Notes: a model not told the origin generated them from the letters alone. Positions 49,605-61,970 are shown, counted from the stretch's first letter. The stretch is 64,000 nucleotides of DNA from Prochilodus magdalenae (GCA_024036415.1 JAMWET010001633.1:573501-637500); one strand, 5' to 3'. Program-made: numbers and translations.

Positions 49605-50059
49605 CAGTGAGACAAAAAAGTATTTAGTCAGCCACTGATTGTGCAAGTTCTTCTAGTTAGAAGGATGAGAAAGGTCTGTAATTTTCATCATAGGTACACT
49701 TCAACTATGAGAGACAAAATGTGTGTGATAGCCTGTGGACAGGTGTCATTTATACAGGTCAAACAGGTGCCCTTTATAACAGTAGCGAGTGGAGGACAGA
49801 AGAGCTTCTTAAAGAAGTTATAGGTCTGTGAGAGCCAGAAATCGTGATTGTTTGTTACTGACCAAATACTTATTTACCACGATAATTTACAAGCAAATTC
49901 TTTAAAAATCCTATGATGTGATTTCCTGGATTTTTTTTTTCTAATTTTGTCTCTCATAGTTGAAGTGTACCTATGATGAAAATCACAGGCCTCTCTCATC
50001 CTTCTAAGTAGGAGAACTTACACAATCAGTTGCTGACTAAATACTTTTTTGCCCCACTG
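49605..50059 (+). mobile_element. Non-autonomous Tc1-type element (internally deleted)
   Basis: 455 bp with ~115-bp terminal inverted repeats: cagtgagacaaaaaagtatt ... gagagacaaaat on the left and its diverged complement ending in ttttttgccccactg on the right. The core keeps the last bases of a transposase gene (ggacagaagagcttcttaaa). The right flank is TA; the left flank is GA, so the target duplication is imperfect. Confidence 0.85.
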
Positions 50060-50140
50060 TAAATATATTAATATTGCTTTAAAATAAATCCCTTGTACTA
50101 AATGCACATTTTGAACAACACTGTATGTATAGAAGTGTTA

Positions 50141-51757
50141 CAGTGGGGTGGGAAAGTTTGGGCGTTGTTAATTTTCCTGATTCACCTTTATAAAGCATTG
50201 ATTGTTTGGATAAAATAATTGCATTAAATATATCATATAGGGGACAAACAGTGATATTTGAGAAGTGAAATGAAGTTTATATGATTTACAGAAAGTGTGC
50301 AATAATTGTCTAAACAAAATTAGGCAGGTGCATAAATTTGGGCACTGTTGTCATTTTATTGATTTCAAAACTTTTAGAACTAATTATTGGAACTCAAATT
50401 TGGTTTGGTAAGTTCAGTGACCCTTGTCCTCCATACACAGGTGACTCCAATTATGAGAATGGGTATTTAAGGGGGGCAGTTGTAAGTTTTTCTCCTCTTT
50501 GCATCTTCTCTGAAGAGTCGCAGCATGGGAGTCTCAAAACAACTTTCAAATGACCTGAAAACAAAGATTGTTCACCGTCATGGTTTAGGGGAAGGATACA
50601 GAAAGCTATCTCAGAGATTTCAGCTTTCAGTCTCCACTGTGAGAAACATTGTGAGAAAATGGAAGACCACAGGCACAGTTCAAGTCAAGGCTTGAAGTGG
50701 CAGACCAAGAAAAATCTCGAATAAACAGAAGCGAAGGATGCTGAGAACAGTCAGAGTCAACCCACAGACCAGCACCAAAGACCTACAACATGATCTTGCT
50801 GCTGATGGAGTCACTGTGCATCGTTCAACTATTCGGCACACTTTACACAAGGAGATGCTGTATGGGAGAGTGATGCAGAGGAAGCCTTTTCTCCGCCCAC
50901 ATCACAAACAGAGCCGCATGAGGTATGCTAAAGCACATTTGGACAAGCCAGCTTCATTTTGGAATAAGGTGCTGTGGACTGATGAAACTAAAATAGAGTT
51001 ATTTGGGCATAACAAGGGCCGTTATGCATGGAGGAAAAAGAACACAGCACTCCAAGAAAAACACCTGCTACCTACAGTAAAATTTGGTGGTGGTTCCATC
51101 ATGCTGTGGGCCTGTGTGGCCAGTACAGGGACTGGGAATCTTGTTAAAGTTGAGGGACGCATGGATTCCAATCAATATCAGCAGATTCTGGAGACCGATG
51201 TCCAGGAATCAGTGACAAAGCTGAAGCTGCGCCGGGGCTGGAGCTTCCAACAAGACAACGACCCTAAACACTGCTCAAAATCTACTAATGCATTCATGCA
51301 GAGGAACAAGTACAACGTTCTGGAATGGCCATCTCAGTCCCCAGACCTGAATATCATTGAAAATCTGTGGTGTCACTTAAAGAGAGCTGTCCATGCTTGG
51401 AAACCATCAAACCTGAATGAACTAGAGATGTTTTGTGAAGAAGAATGGTCTAAAATACCTTCAGCCACAATCCAGACTCTCATTAGAAGCTATAGGAAGC
51501 GTTTAGAGGCTGTTATTTCTGCGAAAGGAGGATCTACTGAAGGTTTTTTTTTTTGGTGCCCAAATTTATGCACATGCCTAATCTTGTTTAACCAATTATT
51601 GCACACTTTCTGTAAATCATATAAACTTAATTTCACTTCTCAAATATCACTGTGTTTGTCCCCTATATGATATATTGAACTGATTTTTTTTTATCCAAAC
51701 AATCAATGCTTTATAAAGGTAAATTAACAACGCTGCCCAAACTTTCTCACCCCACTG
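50141..51757 (+). mobile_element. Tc1/mariner transposon, nearly complete
   Basis: 1617 bp, flanked by TA at 50139-50140 and 51758-51759. Long terminal inverted repeats of about 200 bp begin cagtggggtgggaaagtttg. The transposase gene lies between them. The pattern of ~1.6 kb, long inverted repeats and a 340-codon gene is that of fish Tc1-like elements. Confidence 0.95.
50525..51670 (+). pseudogene. Tc1-like transposase gene with one stop codon and a lost native stop
   Basis: Starts MGVSKQLSNDLKTKIV at 50525. Codons 1-56 form the first helix-turn-helix; codon 57 is TGA (50693-50695), probably a decayed CGA before the GRPR-like motif. After it the frame stays open to 51670. The DDE catalytic triad is complete at Asp153 (WTDETK), Asp244 (QQDND) and Glu279 (PDLNIIENLW), the same numbers as in Sleeping Beauty. 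The usual 340-residue end (GGSTKY and stop, as in the copy at 57380-57979) is lost by a deletion of about a dozen bases near 51540, so the frame runs about 43 residues into the right inverted repeat. No functional protein is expected from this copy. An internal start at 50738 would lack the first DNA-binding helix set. Confidence 0.93.
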
Positions 51758-51798
51758 TACATACAATAGTACATGTATTATGATGAGAAGGCTGGTCA

Positions 51799-52090
51799 GT
51801 GGAGCACACAGCATGCCTGCTACTAACAGGTTGCTGTTGGGGTTGTGAGCTAATAAAGGTGGAACTGCTCATGTCTTCAGTCTCTTCAGTGTTAAATGCT
51901 GAGCGAAGCTGCTCTATATTGTCCAGGTTTAAGAAACTGCCCGGAGGGAAATGTGCAGAGCACTTTAAAGTCACCCAGGATCGTGTTAAAGATGTGGGAA
52001 CTGTAGTTGGCTTCCTATCACCAGCTTGTTTTGCACATTTTTCTGTTCCACCTTAACTGTTGCTGCAGTCAGCTTCTAGCGTCTGTGCAA
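51799..52090 (-). mobile_element. THAP-like repeat element, copy 3
   Basis: Minus strand: inverted ends aaggtggaac/gttccacctt (51856-51865 and 52045-52054) and an open frame with LKCSAHFPPGSFLNLDN. CSAHF plus Phe fits the C-terminal part of a THAP zinc finger; the upstream zinc ligands are not evident. Copies at 14938-15225 and 15600-15745. Confidence 0.6.
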
Positions 52091-55000
52091 GGTGTAGTAT
52101 TTAAAGATATAAGATAAAGATGGCTTGTCTATATTTGAATAAAATATCTATATTTGTGTTGTATATGGTATCATGAACCCTGGTTCTCATTACCACCACT
52201 GTAAAGAGCCTCTTGAAAACACTCTGAACATGAAGGGTGAATTCCCCTATTTACTGTGGCGCAATCTCGAGAATTTGATCTGTTAATGGAGCCAGTGATT
52301 TTCATCAGGAGACTCCACGGATTGCAGAGCTGTGACAGAGCTGCATTACCAATCAGAGATTGTTCTACCTCATTCCACACTGAAGTGAAGACATCATTGC
52401 AGAACATCTGGGACCTGTCCAGATTAATTATTCCCAGAGGTATCAGTCTGGTTGAGGCTAATATGGTAAATTTCTACATCTTAATTCCTACAATCATTTG
52501 TCTAATCTAGACATAGTTTCATTTTTGGGAGGAGCTGAAAGGCTTTAATCATATGTTCTGAAATCTGTGACGGAGCCCTGATGATGTTTCATACACTAGG
52601 CAGTTTTATGTCTAAATTTCATGAGTGCATTTACTTTTTTGCACTGGGGAAAAGATATCACCCCCCTGGGAGATTGCACTATTGACTGATTGTAATTGTC
52701 CTATAGCCCAAGCGACCTGCTACAATGTCCAGTCAATAGCAACTGGTCAGCAGATGACCCTGCTTGCTTCTTCAATATTTTTCCCATTATTCATCCCTTT
52801 ATTAATGTAGTTTATTAGGTTTGTGCTTTCACAAAGTCTTTGGATGAGTATATTTGCTGTTCCATCAAAAATGGTACTATTGTATTAGGAATTCTGAAGG
52901 GTCAAAGCTGGAATTGGGATAAACAGTACTTTCCTGCCCTCAGGAAAAGTGGTTCTAACGTATTGACTCACCAACCAGTCCTCTTCTCCATCTTCTCTAG
53001 ACCTTCAGCGAATCCAAAGAGGAGCATTTTGTCATTTCTGTCGCTCCATTCATCAGGTTGTGTTTTCAAACACTATACAAGCTCTTCACACTGAAGTGTT
53101 TTCTTGCATCTGAAATATAAAGTTCTTACATAATGCTCCTTGCTGGAGCTGCAGACAGTACACACAGGGTGGAGACAGAAACTTCTTGGAATGGAAATGG
53201 AAAATTTGAGACTGTTTGCTGTTTCGGCAAGAAGCAGTTTGTTGCTTTGTATCTCAAATGCCGCCACTTGAGCACACATTTCTGTAAAAAGATCTTATTC
53301 CAAGAGTAGTTTTACATTCCGAACTAGAAATGACCAATACATGCTCAAAGTTGTCTTACAAAGCAACAAAATATTCCTTGTTGGATTTACGGAAGGTCTG
53401 AGTGGGAATGGGGACTTATTGGTCAGGGAGGGGGTTTGATTATGTACGCTCACTTAGGGGAAAATGTCTAGTTGCAAATTTCTTGCCCTATATTGTAACT
53501 GCCATTTAAACTGCTGTTATTTTCTAAACATTTGTTTTGGTTTTGCTTAGAAGACCACATGTCATCTTTTCCTGAACACCAGGTAGGCAGTTAGTTGCTT
53601 CTGATTGGACTAACTCACCTATATGCAATCCAGAAGCTCTGTGAAATTCCTACACAAAACTTGTTAAGCCAACTCAGGTAAAGCTATAGACTATAGCTAA
53701 AGTCACAGCTCTGATATTTGAAAAATGACCCCTTTCAAATTGTAATTTCAATTTAAAATTATTTATTATTTATTTAGTCAGACCTTTATTGCATGCACTT
53801 TCGTAAGGGCAGGCCAATATGTCCGTCAAGTGATACTGTATTCAATCTCCAAGATGTAAGAAATTTCTGTTCCAGTTCCAACTTTTCATTTTTAGCTCAT
53901 GCTGCCATTAATAAATGAGAAGCAGTAAACCCATATGAGAACAATACAAACAAAACAAGCTAACTAATGGCAGAGCTTGTCCAAGATATACCTTTAACTG
54001 TGTCAGAGATTGTCTAAGGCCCTGGATGGAAGCAATTGTTCATATGAGACCTCTATCTCCCTTTAACTTCCTGCTCAAAGTTTTAGTAGAGCACATTTTG
54101 AGTCACTATGTCTTAATGAAGAAGGTGTTGAACTTCACTCAACCTGATTGTGCCATCTCTACCAATTGGTAGAGGTATGTTAGGCTAAAAACATTCACTA
54201 CAAGACACTGAATAAAACAAAAGATACCCATATATTATTCCTATCCATAGGAAGCAAACAACAAATAAATCACTCCACACATGTGGATTGTTTTTAGTAG
54301 GTTTCTTGAAGGTAAGTTTATTTTATCTGCATATTAATATATTGTTTTAGAATTATGCAATAATTATGCAAAAATTATGCAAAAAAGAAGTCTAACAAAA
54401 TTAAAAAAAAAAATAATAATAATAATAATAATAAAACAGGCAAACGGTCCATTTTTTAATGTTCAAAGGTGTCTATGCTAAGCTACTGTATTAAAACTGA
54501 TTATTGCTTTATTATTATTTCTCCAAAACAAACAAACAAAAATAAAGGGATATCAAGCAAACGGTCACTTGGAATAAAGCTCGTTATATTGGCCAGTGAA
54601 ACTGGTTATAATAGAAGCTAATTATTGATGCCCCAAGCCTTGCATCTGACAATTTGATTAAATGTACAAAGAACATCAAAGCACATTCTGTTTCAGGATC
54701 GCTAAACGTGCCAAACAAGCTGTCCAGGGTCAGCTGTTCTTCTTGGCTTCAGTCATGCTATGGCTATCAGCAGTCCGTCTGCGTGGGGTTCCGAAGCCAA
54801 ACGTAGGCTAGCCTCTCCTCCAGCTGTGCCTTGGTCACGCTGGATCTGCTGTCAGGTTTAATGTGGGCTCCTGATGAGCCATCAGTCCGTTTGCCTCAGC
54901 TACATTTACGTAGCCTGTCTGCACACAGGCTTGGGGGGCGGGGGAGAAGTGGGGGCATGTTGTCACATACAGTAATGAGATATGGCAAGGCTGGATTGAT

Positions 55001-55975
55001 CAGAGTATTTTTTTCCTCATTTGAGGGCTTCACACTTGTGGGATTCAGTCATCCGCCATCGTTCACACTAATGGCTCGCGGGGTCGCCATGTCGTGGGGG
55101 ATATTGGAAAGCGCTGCAGATTGCACGCCTGTCAGCTGAGTTTTTTCAAGTTGGACTAAGCGAGGAGGAGGCTTTCCCTGTGGGCTGCGCCAGAGGGTGA
55201 TGCAACTGATCCTTACATGCATTACAGCCTGTCAGACGGCGAAAGAAAGCACCTACCTGGTACCTTCCTGTTTAGGGCTTTGGAGGTAGGACCTCCACAG
55301 CTGGTCTTGGACAGAACTGTTATATCAGCAGAGCTGGGAAAGAACAGCAGTGCTAAGTTAATCAGTGCTGAAAAGAAGCTTTTGGTATAACTGATTAGAA
55401 AGTCAAGCCCAGATGCGTTGATGCAGACAGCTATGACAGACGCCTTTTAGGCCTATATGGCTTAGAATGCTATTTTTACACCCTATAAATAAGCAATGCG
55501 ATCAGGCCTATAGGGCCTCCCGCAGCAACTGAAGCATGGGCTAAAAATTAAATAGTGTATATACAGTACCAGTCCAAAGCTTAGACACAGCCCACTAAAG
55601 GGATCGTCTTGGTTATTTTAAAGACTGTACAGGCTTAAATTTACAGTTCAATATACAGTCCAAAGAAAAACAGGATCTCCAAAATGGCAACTTTACAGGA
55701 GAGGCCAAAAACTTCATTTAATTTGAATGAAGGTCAATGGAACTGAACATTTTTCCCAGCAGTTTTGGGCCATTTCTGTTGGTCCATTCTTCATGAAATT
55801 CCCACACAGTATAAACAGCAGCTCATGTGATCAAATGAGACATAAAAGTAAAAATCAAAAATGGAGATACATGTTTTTCTTTGGACAGCGACGATATATT
55901 TATTCCATTATCGTCAAAAATTGTTGTTCCCAGAAGGAATCCGAAACCTACAGGAATGAAACTTCGTGGGGAGGT
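52090..55975. other. Intergenic, mostly unique sequence
   Basis: No gene is recognised. An AAT microsatellite lies at 54402-54434. 54700-55260 is GC-balanced and unique and is the best candidate here for a conserved non-coding element. Short open frames on either strand show no family resemblance. Confidence 0.4.
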
Positions 55976-56259
55976 TTGACATTGTGAAACGTGCAAATGA
56001 TTCATTCTTGGCTGCACATGTGACGTAAGCAAAGATGGGCCTTATCACTGTACCTGACCAACCCAACAGCCACAATTGTGGACATTCAGCGAGTAATGCC
56101 CTTCATGAGCCATCCTATTACTGCCAGCACCATTGGCAGATGGCTGCACCACACAGAGTGTTACAACGACTGTCCTTAACACCTCATCAGTGTCACCAAA
56201 GACTGCATAGGTATCTCATAATGACAGTGGGTCATCTTCAGTGACAGGCCCGCATTTGT

Positions 56260-57178
56260 CTTGGTGGAGACAACCACAAAAATTCCTCCAGTTAAAGTCC
56301 TCCTTTTAGACCCCCTCTTGAGTAAAAGTACTTAAGTACTTACCTTTAAATGTACTTAAGTATGGAGGGTAACAGTAGCATGATAATTATGGCTCTAATG
56401 TCCTATTATCATTTCTGGAAGACTCTTTTAATAGAAGCTCATTAATTAGTCTGACACTGATGTCTATATTTAAATGATCATAAGCACAGAACACTGAAGG
56501 GGCACAGGTTTCATTAGCTAGAAAAAAATATATAAAAAATAAAATAACTTTTGGAAACAAGCAAAGTTTCTGTTTAAGATTTATTTGCATCTTAGTTAAA
56601 AGTTAAAGTTTAATAAAACCTTGCTTTAAATGAGGTCTCCTTTACTGTACTGCATCTGTGGGTCTCTGTTCATAAACGTAAACCAGTCAAAACACATTTA
56701 CTATAAAGGAAATAGTGTCTGTATACATTCAGAAAAAGACATTCGCCAATCAAAAGTGCTTGTGTAAATATTTCTATATTGTCCTCAGTTTACCCACATA
56801 GTCAGGAACTATCTATTTGATCTTTTCACTGATGCTTTGAAGTGTGATCGTCAGTGAGTGTTTGCATTAACTCTATATTGCTTTACCCACCTTTCTCCAG
56901 GTGGTCCTGGATGTAGTGCAGGCCTGAAATAGACATTTCCGTGGATGCTAAGAAACCATAAATAAGCTCGTAAGGGTTCAAATGTTACGCTTTTACGAGC
57001 ACAGAAGTGAAAGGAGCTATACATTTTGCATAACATAGTGGAGTTAAAGTAAGACATTTGAGTTTGAAATGAGGTGGAGTTAAAATACAAAGTCATCCAA
57101 AATGGAAATACTTCAGTAAAGTGTAGATACACAAAAAAAAAAACTACTAAAATGTTCTACTTAGTTACTGTCCACCAC
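56260..57178 (+). mobile_element. MITE with GGTGGA/TCCACCAC ends, copy 4
   Basis: Left end ttggtggagacaac, right end agttactgtccaccac. Carries tgtacttaagtatggagggt, cagtagcatgataattatgg and tctaatgtcctattatcatt of the family, with longer AT-rich interior. Confidence 0.72.
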
Positions 57179-57379
57179 GAGAGAAAATCAACAAATCCGT
57201 TTGTGGATGCACCATGGTCAGCACGGTTTTGTTGTTTTAAGGCATTGCATGTACACATCACAGGCCTGCTGTCACTCAATCTTCATCCCTACCACAAAAA
57301 CTGCAGGAACTGTGTGAGGAAATTCAAGCTGCATGGGATGGATTATCACAGGACACCATTAGGAACCTCTACAACTCCA

Positions 57380-57979
57380 GTGATATTTGGGAAGTGAAAT
57401 GAAGTTTATATGATTTACAGAAAGTGTGCAATAATTGTCTAAACAAAATTAGGCAGGTGCATAAATTTGGGCACCAAAAAAAAAACCTTAACTCAATATT
57501 TAGTAGATCCTCCTTTCGCAGAAATAACAGCCTCTAAACGCTTCCTATAGCTTCTAATGAGAGTCTGGATTGTGACTGAAGGTATTTTAGACCATTCTTC
57601 TTTACAAAACATCTCTAGTTCATTCAGGTTTGATGGTTTCCAAGCATGGACAGCTCTCTTTAAGTGACACCACAGATTTTAAATAATATTCAGGTCTGGA
57701 GACTGAGATGGCCATTCCAGAATGTTGTACTTGTTCCACTGCATGAATGCATTAGTAGATTTTGAGCAGTGTTTAGGGTCGTTGTCTTGTTGGAAGATCC
57801 AGCCCCGGCGCAGCTTTAGCTTTGTCACTGATTCCTGGACATTGGTCTCCAGAATCTGCTGATATTGATTGGAATCCATGCGTCCCTCAACTTTAACAAG
57901 ATTCCCAGTCCCTGTACTGGCCACACAGCCCCACAGCATGATGGAACCACCACCAAATTTTACTGTAGGTAGCAGGTGT
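57380..57979 (-). pseudogene. 600-bp Tc1 fragment inserted with 23-bp direct repeats
   Basis: Minus-strand fragment of the same Tc1 family as 50141-51757, covering the middle and C-terminal part of the transposase and the inner part of one inverted repeat. Neither transposon end is present. The catalytic Glu codon is TAA (57679-57681). The native end GGSTKY and stop is kept. It is flanked by the direct repeat cattaggaacctctacaact cca at 57357-57379 and 57980-58002. Confidence 0.9.
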
Positions 57980-58139
57980 CATTAGGAACCTCTACAACTC
58001 CATGCCGAGACATCTGGCATGCAACACCATACTGAGAGACGCCACTTACTACTTACTGTATGTGTAGCTCACTTAATAATGTCTATATCAGTCTAAATTT
58101 AATATCGTTCATTGTTCCTGGTAAACTGGTCTGGAACAA

Positions 58140-59630
58140 CTTGTATTCAAAGTCAGTGACGTACCTAGAACTTCCACAGTGATGGTTTTCCTCTCATGAA
58201 ATGTATTCTATTGTAAATTTAAACATGATGGGTTAATTTCTCTGGGTTTCCTATTTACGCTGATAATCAAATCTTGATTAGATCATTTCTATTGGATAAT
58301 AAGTTTCAAGAATTTAATTTAATAAAATTTTTTGATTTTCAATCCCAAATGGAATGTAATCCGAGTGTTTGGGACCAAATACATCAAGCAAACAATGAAA
58401 CAGACACATGTTTCTTTTTTTAATTTCACAGAGATCATTAGGCCTTCTCTGAATGCTTAGTAGGCCCTAAGGGTTCCCCCACTGAACAAACCTGATGTTA
58501 CATGTATGTTAAGTGGTTTATGAGCGCCGTGTCATAGCAACAAAAGCATGCTAATGCGCATTGCATGTGGTCTGCCAGTGCTAAATTTATGTTTGTTATA
58601 AACCTCAGCCAGGCCTCTGAATCCTCCCGGGGCTGATGGATAAGACTGATGTGCTGTCAGCTTTCTAGCCGAAGCCGATGGCACTCCCTCCGCAGGGTCT
58701 GCGATGACATTAGCTGAGGAAGCTCCTGCCGCAAAAGCCTGTCAGTTACTGTCGTCCCACACAGAGGCTAACGCACGCCCAACAAAAACGGCCACCTTTA
58801 TACAACCTGACAGATGATTGATCCACCACTCGCATCCATGTGTTCGGATGATAAGTGCACACATCGCTAATACGAGCGCCGCTCAGGAAAGGGAATTGAA
58901 TGAATGAGCTGTGCTCAAGTGTTTCCCATTCTGCCTCACACCAAACATCAGTTAGCAAAGATGCCCCATTGCACAAAGTACGAGCAAATGTACAATATTC
59001 AAACATACAGCACTTTGAATATTTGTATATTTGCTCGCACGTGACATGAGGTGCCCATGGTTTGACTTGATCCCTGACAGGCATGCAGAAGTACGCTTTG
59101 TAGGCCCTGGACATCTTAGCCGATGCTTTTACAGAGTACTTGATAAATTGGCATACGTCTGCTGGATGCTACACTCTCTCGATGCCCTCTAAATTGGATG
59201 TACCTCTGTATCCACTAATTACTCAGCTGCAACATCTACTGAAATGGCTTTTTTATCACACCTGTAGTCATAGTCCTATGTCCATTACTGGACTGTCCCA
59301 GACATTTCCAGAAAGTTCAAAACAATTCTCCAGAGTTCTAGAAATTTCCAGGCAGCTCTACAAACTTCTGGAGAGTTCTCACACTTCCAGAAGATACTTA
59401 AACTGTACTCAGAGAGTACTTAAACTTAGCACTGAATATAAAGTAAATGGAAAATAGAGAACATCATTTCAGAGCATCATTGTCCTGACAGCAGAGTTTA
59501 TAGGGACCAGTATCCGTTTTCTGTACATTTTAGTCCTAATGAGTTTAGAAAACACACTTCTGGAAATATTCAGCAAAACACCTATAAAAAGACCTTTTGG
59601 TAAATATTTTTTAAAATCAGTGTTGTTTTA
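58140..59630. other. Intergenic; unique block with palindrome
   Basis: 58580-59060 is GC-balanced and unlike the decayed surroundings and may be conserved non-coding DNA. It includes an inverted repeat (58979-59003 with 59014-59039). Confidence 0.4.
58979..59039. repeat. ~25-bp imperfect inverted repeat
   Basis: Arms tacgagcaaatgtacaatat tcaaa and tttgaatatttgtatatttg ctcgca pair with few mismatches around a ~10-base loop. Confidence 0.85.
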
Positions 59631-59632
59631 TA

Positions 59633-59696
<64 letters not shown>
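59631..59696. repeat. (TA)n microsatellite
   Basis: About 32 TA units directly abutting a TA-targeting MITE. Confidence 0.97.
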
Positions 59697-59699
<3 letters not shown>

Positions 59700-60221
59700 G
59701 GGTTGGACAATGAAACTGAAACACCTGTCATTTTAGTGTGGGAGGTCTCATGGCTAAATTGGACCAGCCTGGTGGCCAATCTTCATTAATTGCACATTGC
59801 ACCAGTAAGAGCAGAGTGTGAAGGTTCAGTTAGCAGGTAAGAGCACAGTTCTGCTCAAAATACTGCAATGCACACAACATTATGGGAGACATACCAGAGT
59901 TCAAAAGAGGACAAACTGTTGGTGCACGTCTTGCTGGCGCATCTGTGACCAAGACTTTGTGATGTATCAAGAGCCACGGTATCCAGGGTAATGTCAGCAT
60001 ACCACCAAGAAGGACGAACCACATTCAACAGGATTAACTGTGGACCCAAGAGGAAGCTATCTGAAGGGGATGTTCGGGTGTTAACCCGGATTGTATCCAA
60101 AAAACATAAAACCACGGCTGCCCAACTGACGCTGTATTGGCCGCAAAAGGAGGCCCTCCACCATACTAATAAATGATTGTGGTCTAAAACCAGGTGTTTC
60201 AGTTTCATTGTCCAACCCCTG
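59697..60221 (-). mobile_element. Tc1-derived MITE, family of 2290-2822, copy 2
   Basis: Inverted orientation to the other two copies, so the transposase remnant reads on the plus strand: EFKRGQTVGARLAGASVTKT, then after a frame break a SAYHQEGRTTFNR block and IVSKKHKTTAAQLTLYW. This is the helix-turn-helix region of a Tc1/Tc3-type transposase. Flanked by TA. Confidence 0.92.
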
Positions 60222-60239
60222 TATATATAATAAAGAGTT

Positions 60240-61045
60240 CTATAAAGGGATATAAAAGTTTACAGATTGACAAATTATTGTTGTTTTAGTTCTCTAGCAG
60301 AGTTTATTAATCATGAGCCTAAAGTTTAGAATTTTGGGTTTAATTTAAAGGCATTCACATGTAATTTGGGTGAACAGTTTAGGAACTACTACCATTTTCA
60401 TACATAGCCCCCCATTTTCAGCAAATATAATCTGACAGTTGACTGCTCAGCTGTCCCCAATCCAGTGCTACGTATGTTATTGCCTCATTATTCCACATAC
60501 TAGAAGCAGATAAAAGGTCTACAGGTGATTTCAGTTCTGGATTTTGAATGTACAAACAGTTATTATCAATATAAAGTCTAAAGAGCTTCACTGGCAGTCA
60601 GGTCAGCCTGAAAAATCCAACCCTTCAGAAAAACAGCAAAGACAACCAGTGTGCCCAAACAACTATTTGGTCCATTCTTCAAAAGAGAGCTCAAAAGCAC
60701 CCAGGCCCAGTGGTGTGTAACAGCTGTGGTGGATGATAGATATCCCTGCAGGCCAGCACCTTGTAGGGGGTTTGTCTGTGTGTCAAAGTCAACAATCAAG
60801 AGGTGTAAAAACCAAAAAGAAAATACAGAGAGATTGTCACAAGAACTATACCAAAATCAGGGTGGCCGGATTACATCTGTACAGCTCGCACTGTTCTTGG
60901 AACAACATCTTATGAATTTAGACAAATATCAGCTTGTACCAGAACGATGGGAATAGAAGAGAGAGAACAGAGAAAGCAAGGAACTGCTCATGATCCAAAG
61001 CAAACCACTTCGTTTGGATTTAGCATGGTGGTACAGGTATGTATT
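60240..61045 (+). pseudogene. Tc1-type transposon remnant, family D, copy 2
   Basis: Begins in a decayed end region (acatagccccccattttcag), followed by broken coding with agcagataaaaggtctacag, ggttttgtctgtgtgtcaaag and accagaacgatgggaatag. The last block matches the copy at 13110-14700 (gaactgctcatgatcc, agcatggtggt). Confidence 0.7.
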
Positions 61046-61179
61046 GCTGCCAGCTGAACTGGTTACCTTGTATTTACATTGGCATACATGCAAATATATC
61101 CCTATTTATATGCTGTTTAAATATCACTGTTTTATATAAGCACTATTATAAGCTCATAGAAATGCAGCTGACATACACC

Positions 61180-61735
61180 CACCAGCCATTTCATTAGCTT
61201 CACCTCCCACATGACCACCACTGAGCAGGTACTATGTGGGTGGTGGATCATTCTCAGCACTGCAGTGACACTGATGTGATGGTAGTGTTTTAGTGCGTCT
61301 TGTGGTGGTGTGAGTGGATCAGACACAGCACTGCTGCTGGAGAGTTTAACTCATTGTCCACTCTATTAGACACTCCTACCTTGCTGGTCCACCTTGTAGA
61401 GGTAAAGTCAGAGACAGTAGCTCATCTGCTGCACAGTTTGTCCTGTGGGCAGCATTCTGTGACCACTGATGACTCCTTCTAGCCCTTCATCAGTGGTCAC
61501 AAGACACTGCCCACAGGACGCTGTTGGCTGGATGGTTTTGGTTGGTGGATGATTCTCAGTCCAGCAGTGACACTGGGGTGTTTAAACACTCCAGCAACCC
61601 TGCCGTGTCTGATCCACTCACACCAGCACAGCACACACTCAGGCCACCACCACCACGCCAGTGTCAATGTCTGCAGGTGCTGAGAATGATCCACCACCCA
61701 CATAATATCTGCTCTGTGGTGGTCCTGTCGGGATT
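61180..61735. mobile_element. Fold-back MITE with long inverted arms
   Basis: Outer arms gaccaccactgagcaggt ... gtgggtggtggatcattctc (61205-61260) mirror 61670-61730. The centre is a strong hairpin: gtcctgtgggcagcattctg ... ccactgatga (61439-61471) pairs with 61487-61520. The whole element can fold on itself. Confidence 0.88.
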
Positions 61736-61970
61736 CCAATCATTTAAGAACAGGATCACAAAGTATTTAAAAAAGACAGAGACTGTGCTGAGGTCTGTAC
61801 AGTCTGTAATTGTAGAAATACAAAATGCTACTGTATGGAAATTATTGTTTTTGAAAACAATATATATACAACATATATATTATATGTGTATTTTATATTA
61901 TATGTATATTCAGTACTATAAGAAATATAATGTAATATTAAGTGTAATATATTTATGTTTTATATATATA

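Larger units (their letters stand above)
55976..58140 (+). pseudogene. Tc1/Tc3-type transposase remnant, family B, copy 3, twice interrupted
   Basis: The element is present in three pieces: 55976-56259 (DNA-binding part, with gccagcaccattggcaga), 57179-57379 (caagctgcatgggatggatt) and 57980-58140 (ccgagacatctggcatg and 3' flank). The interruptions are a MITE (56260-57178) and a 600-bp fragment of a different Tc1 element (57380-57979). Confidence 0.8.
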
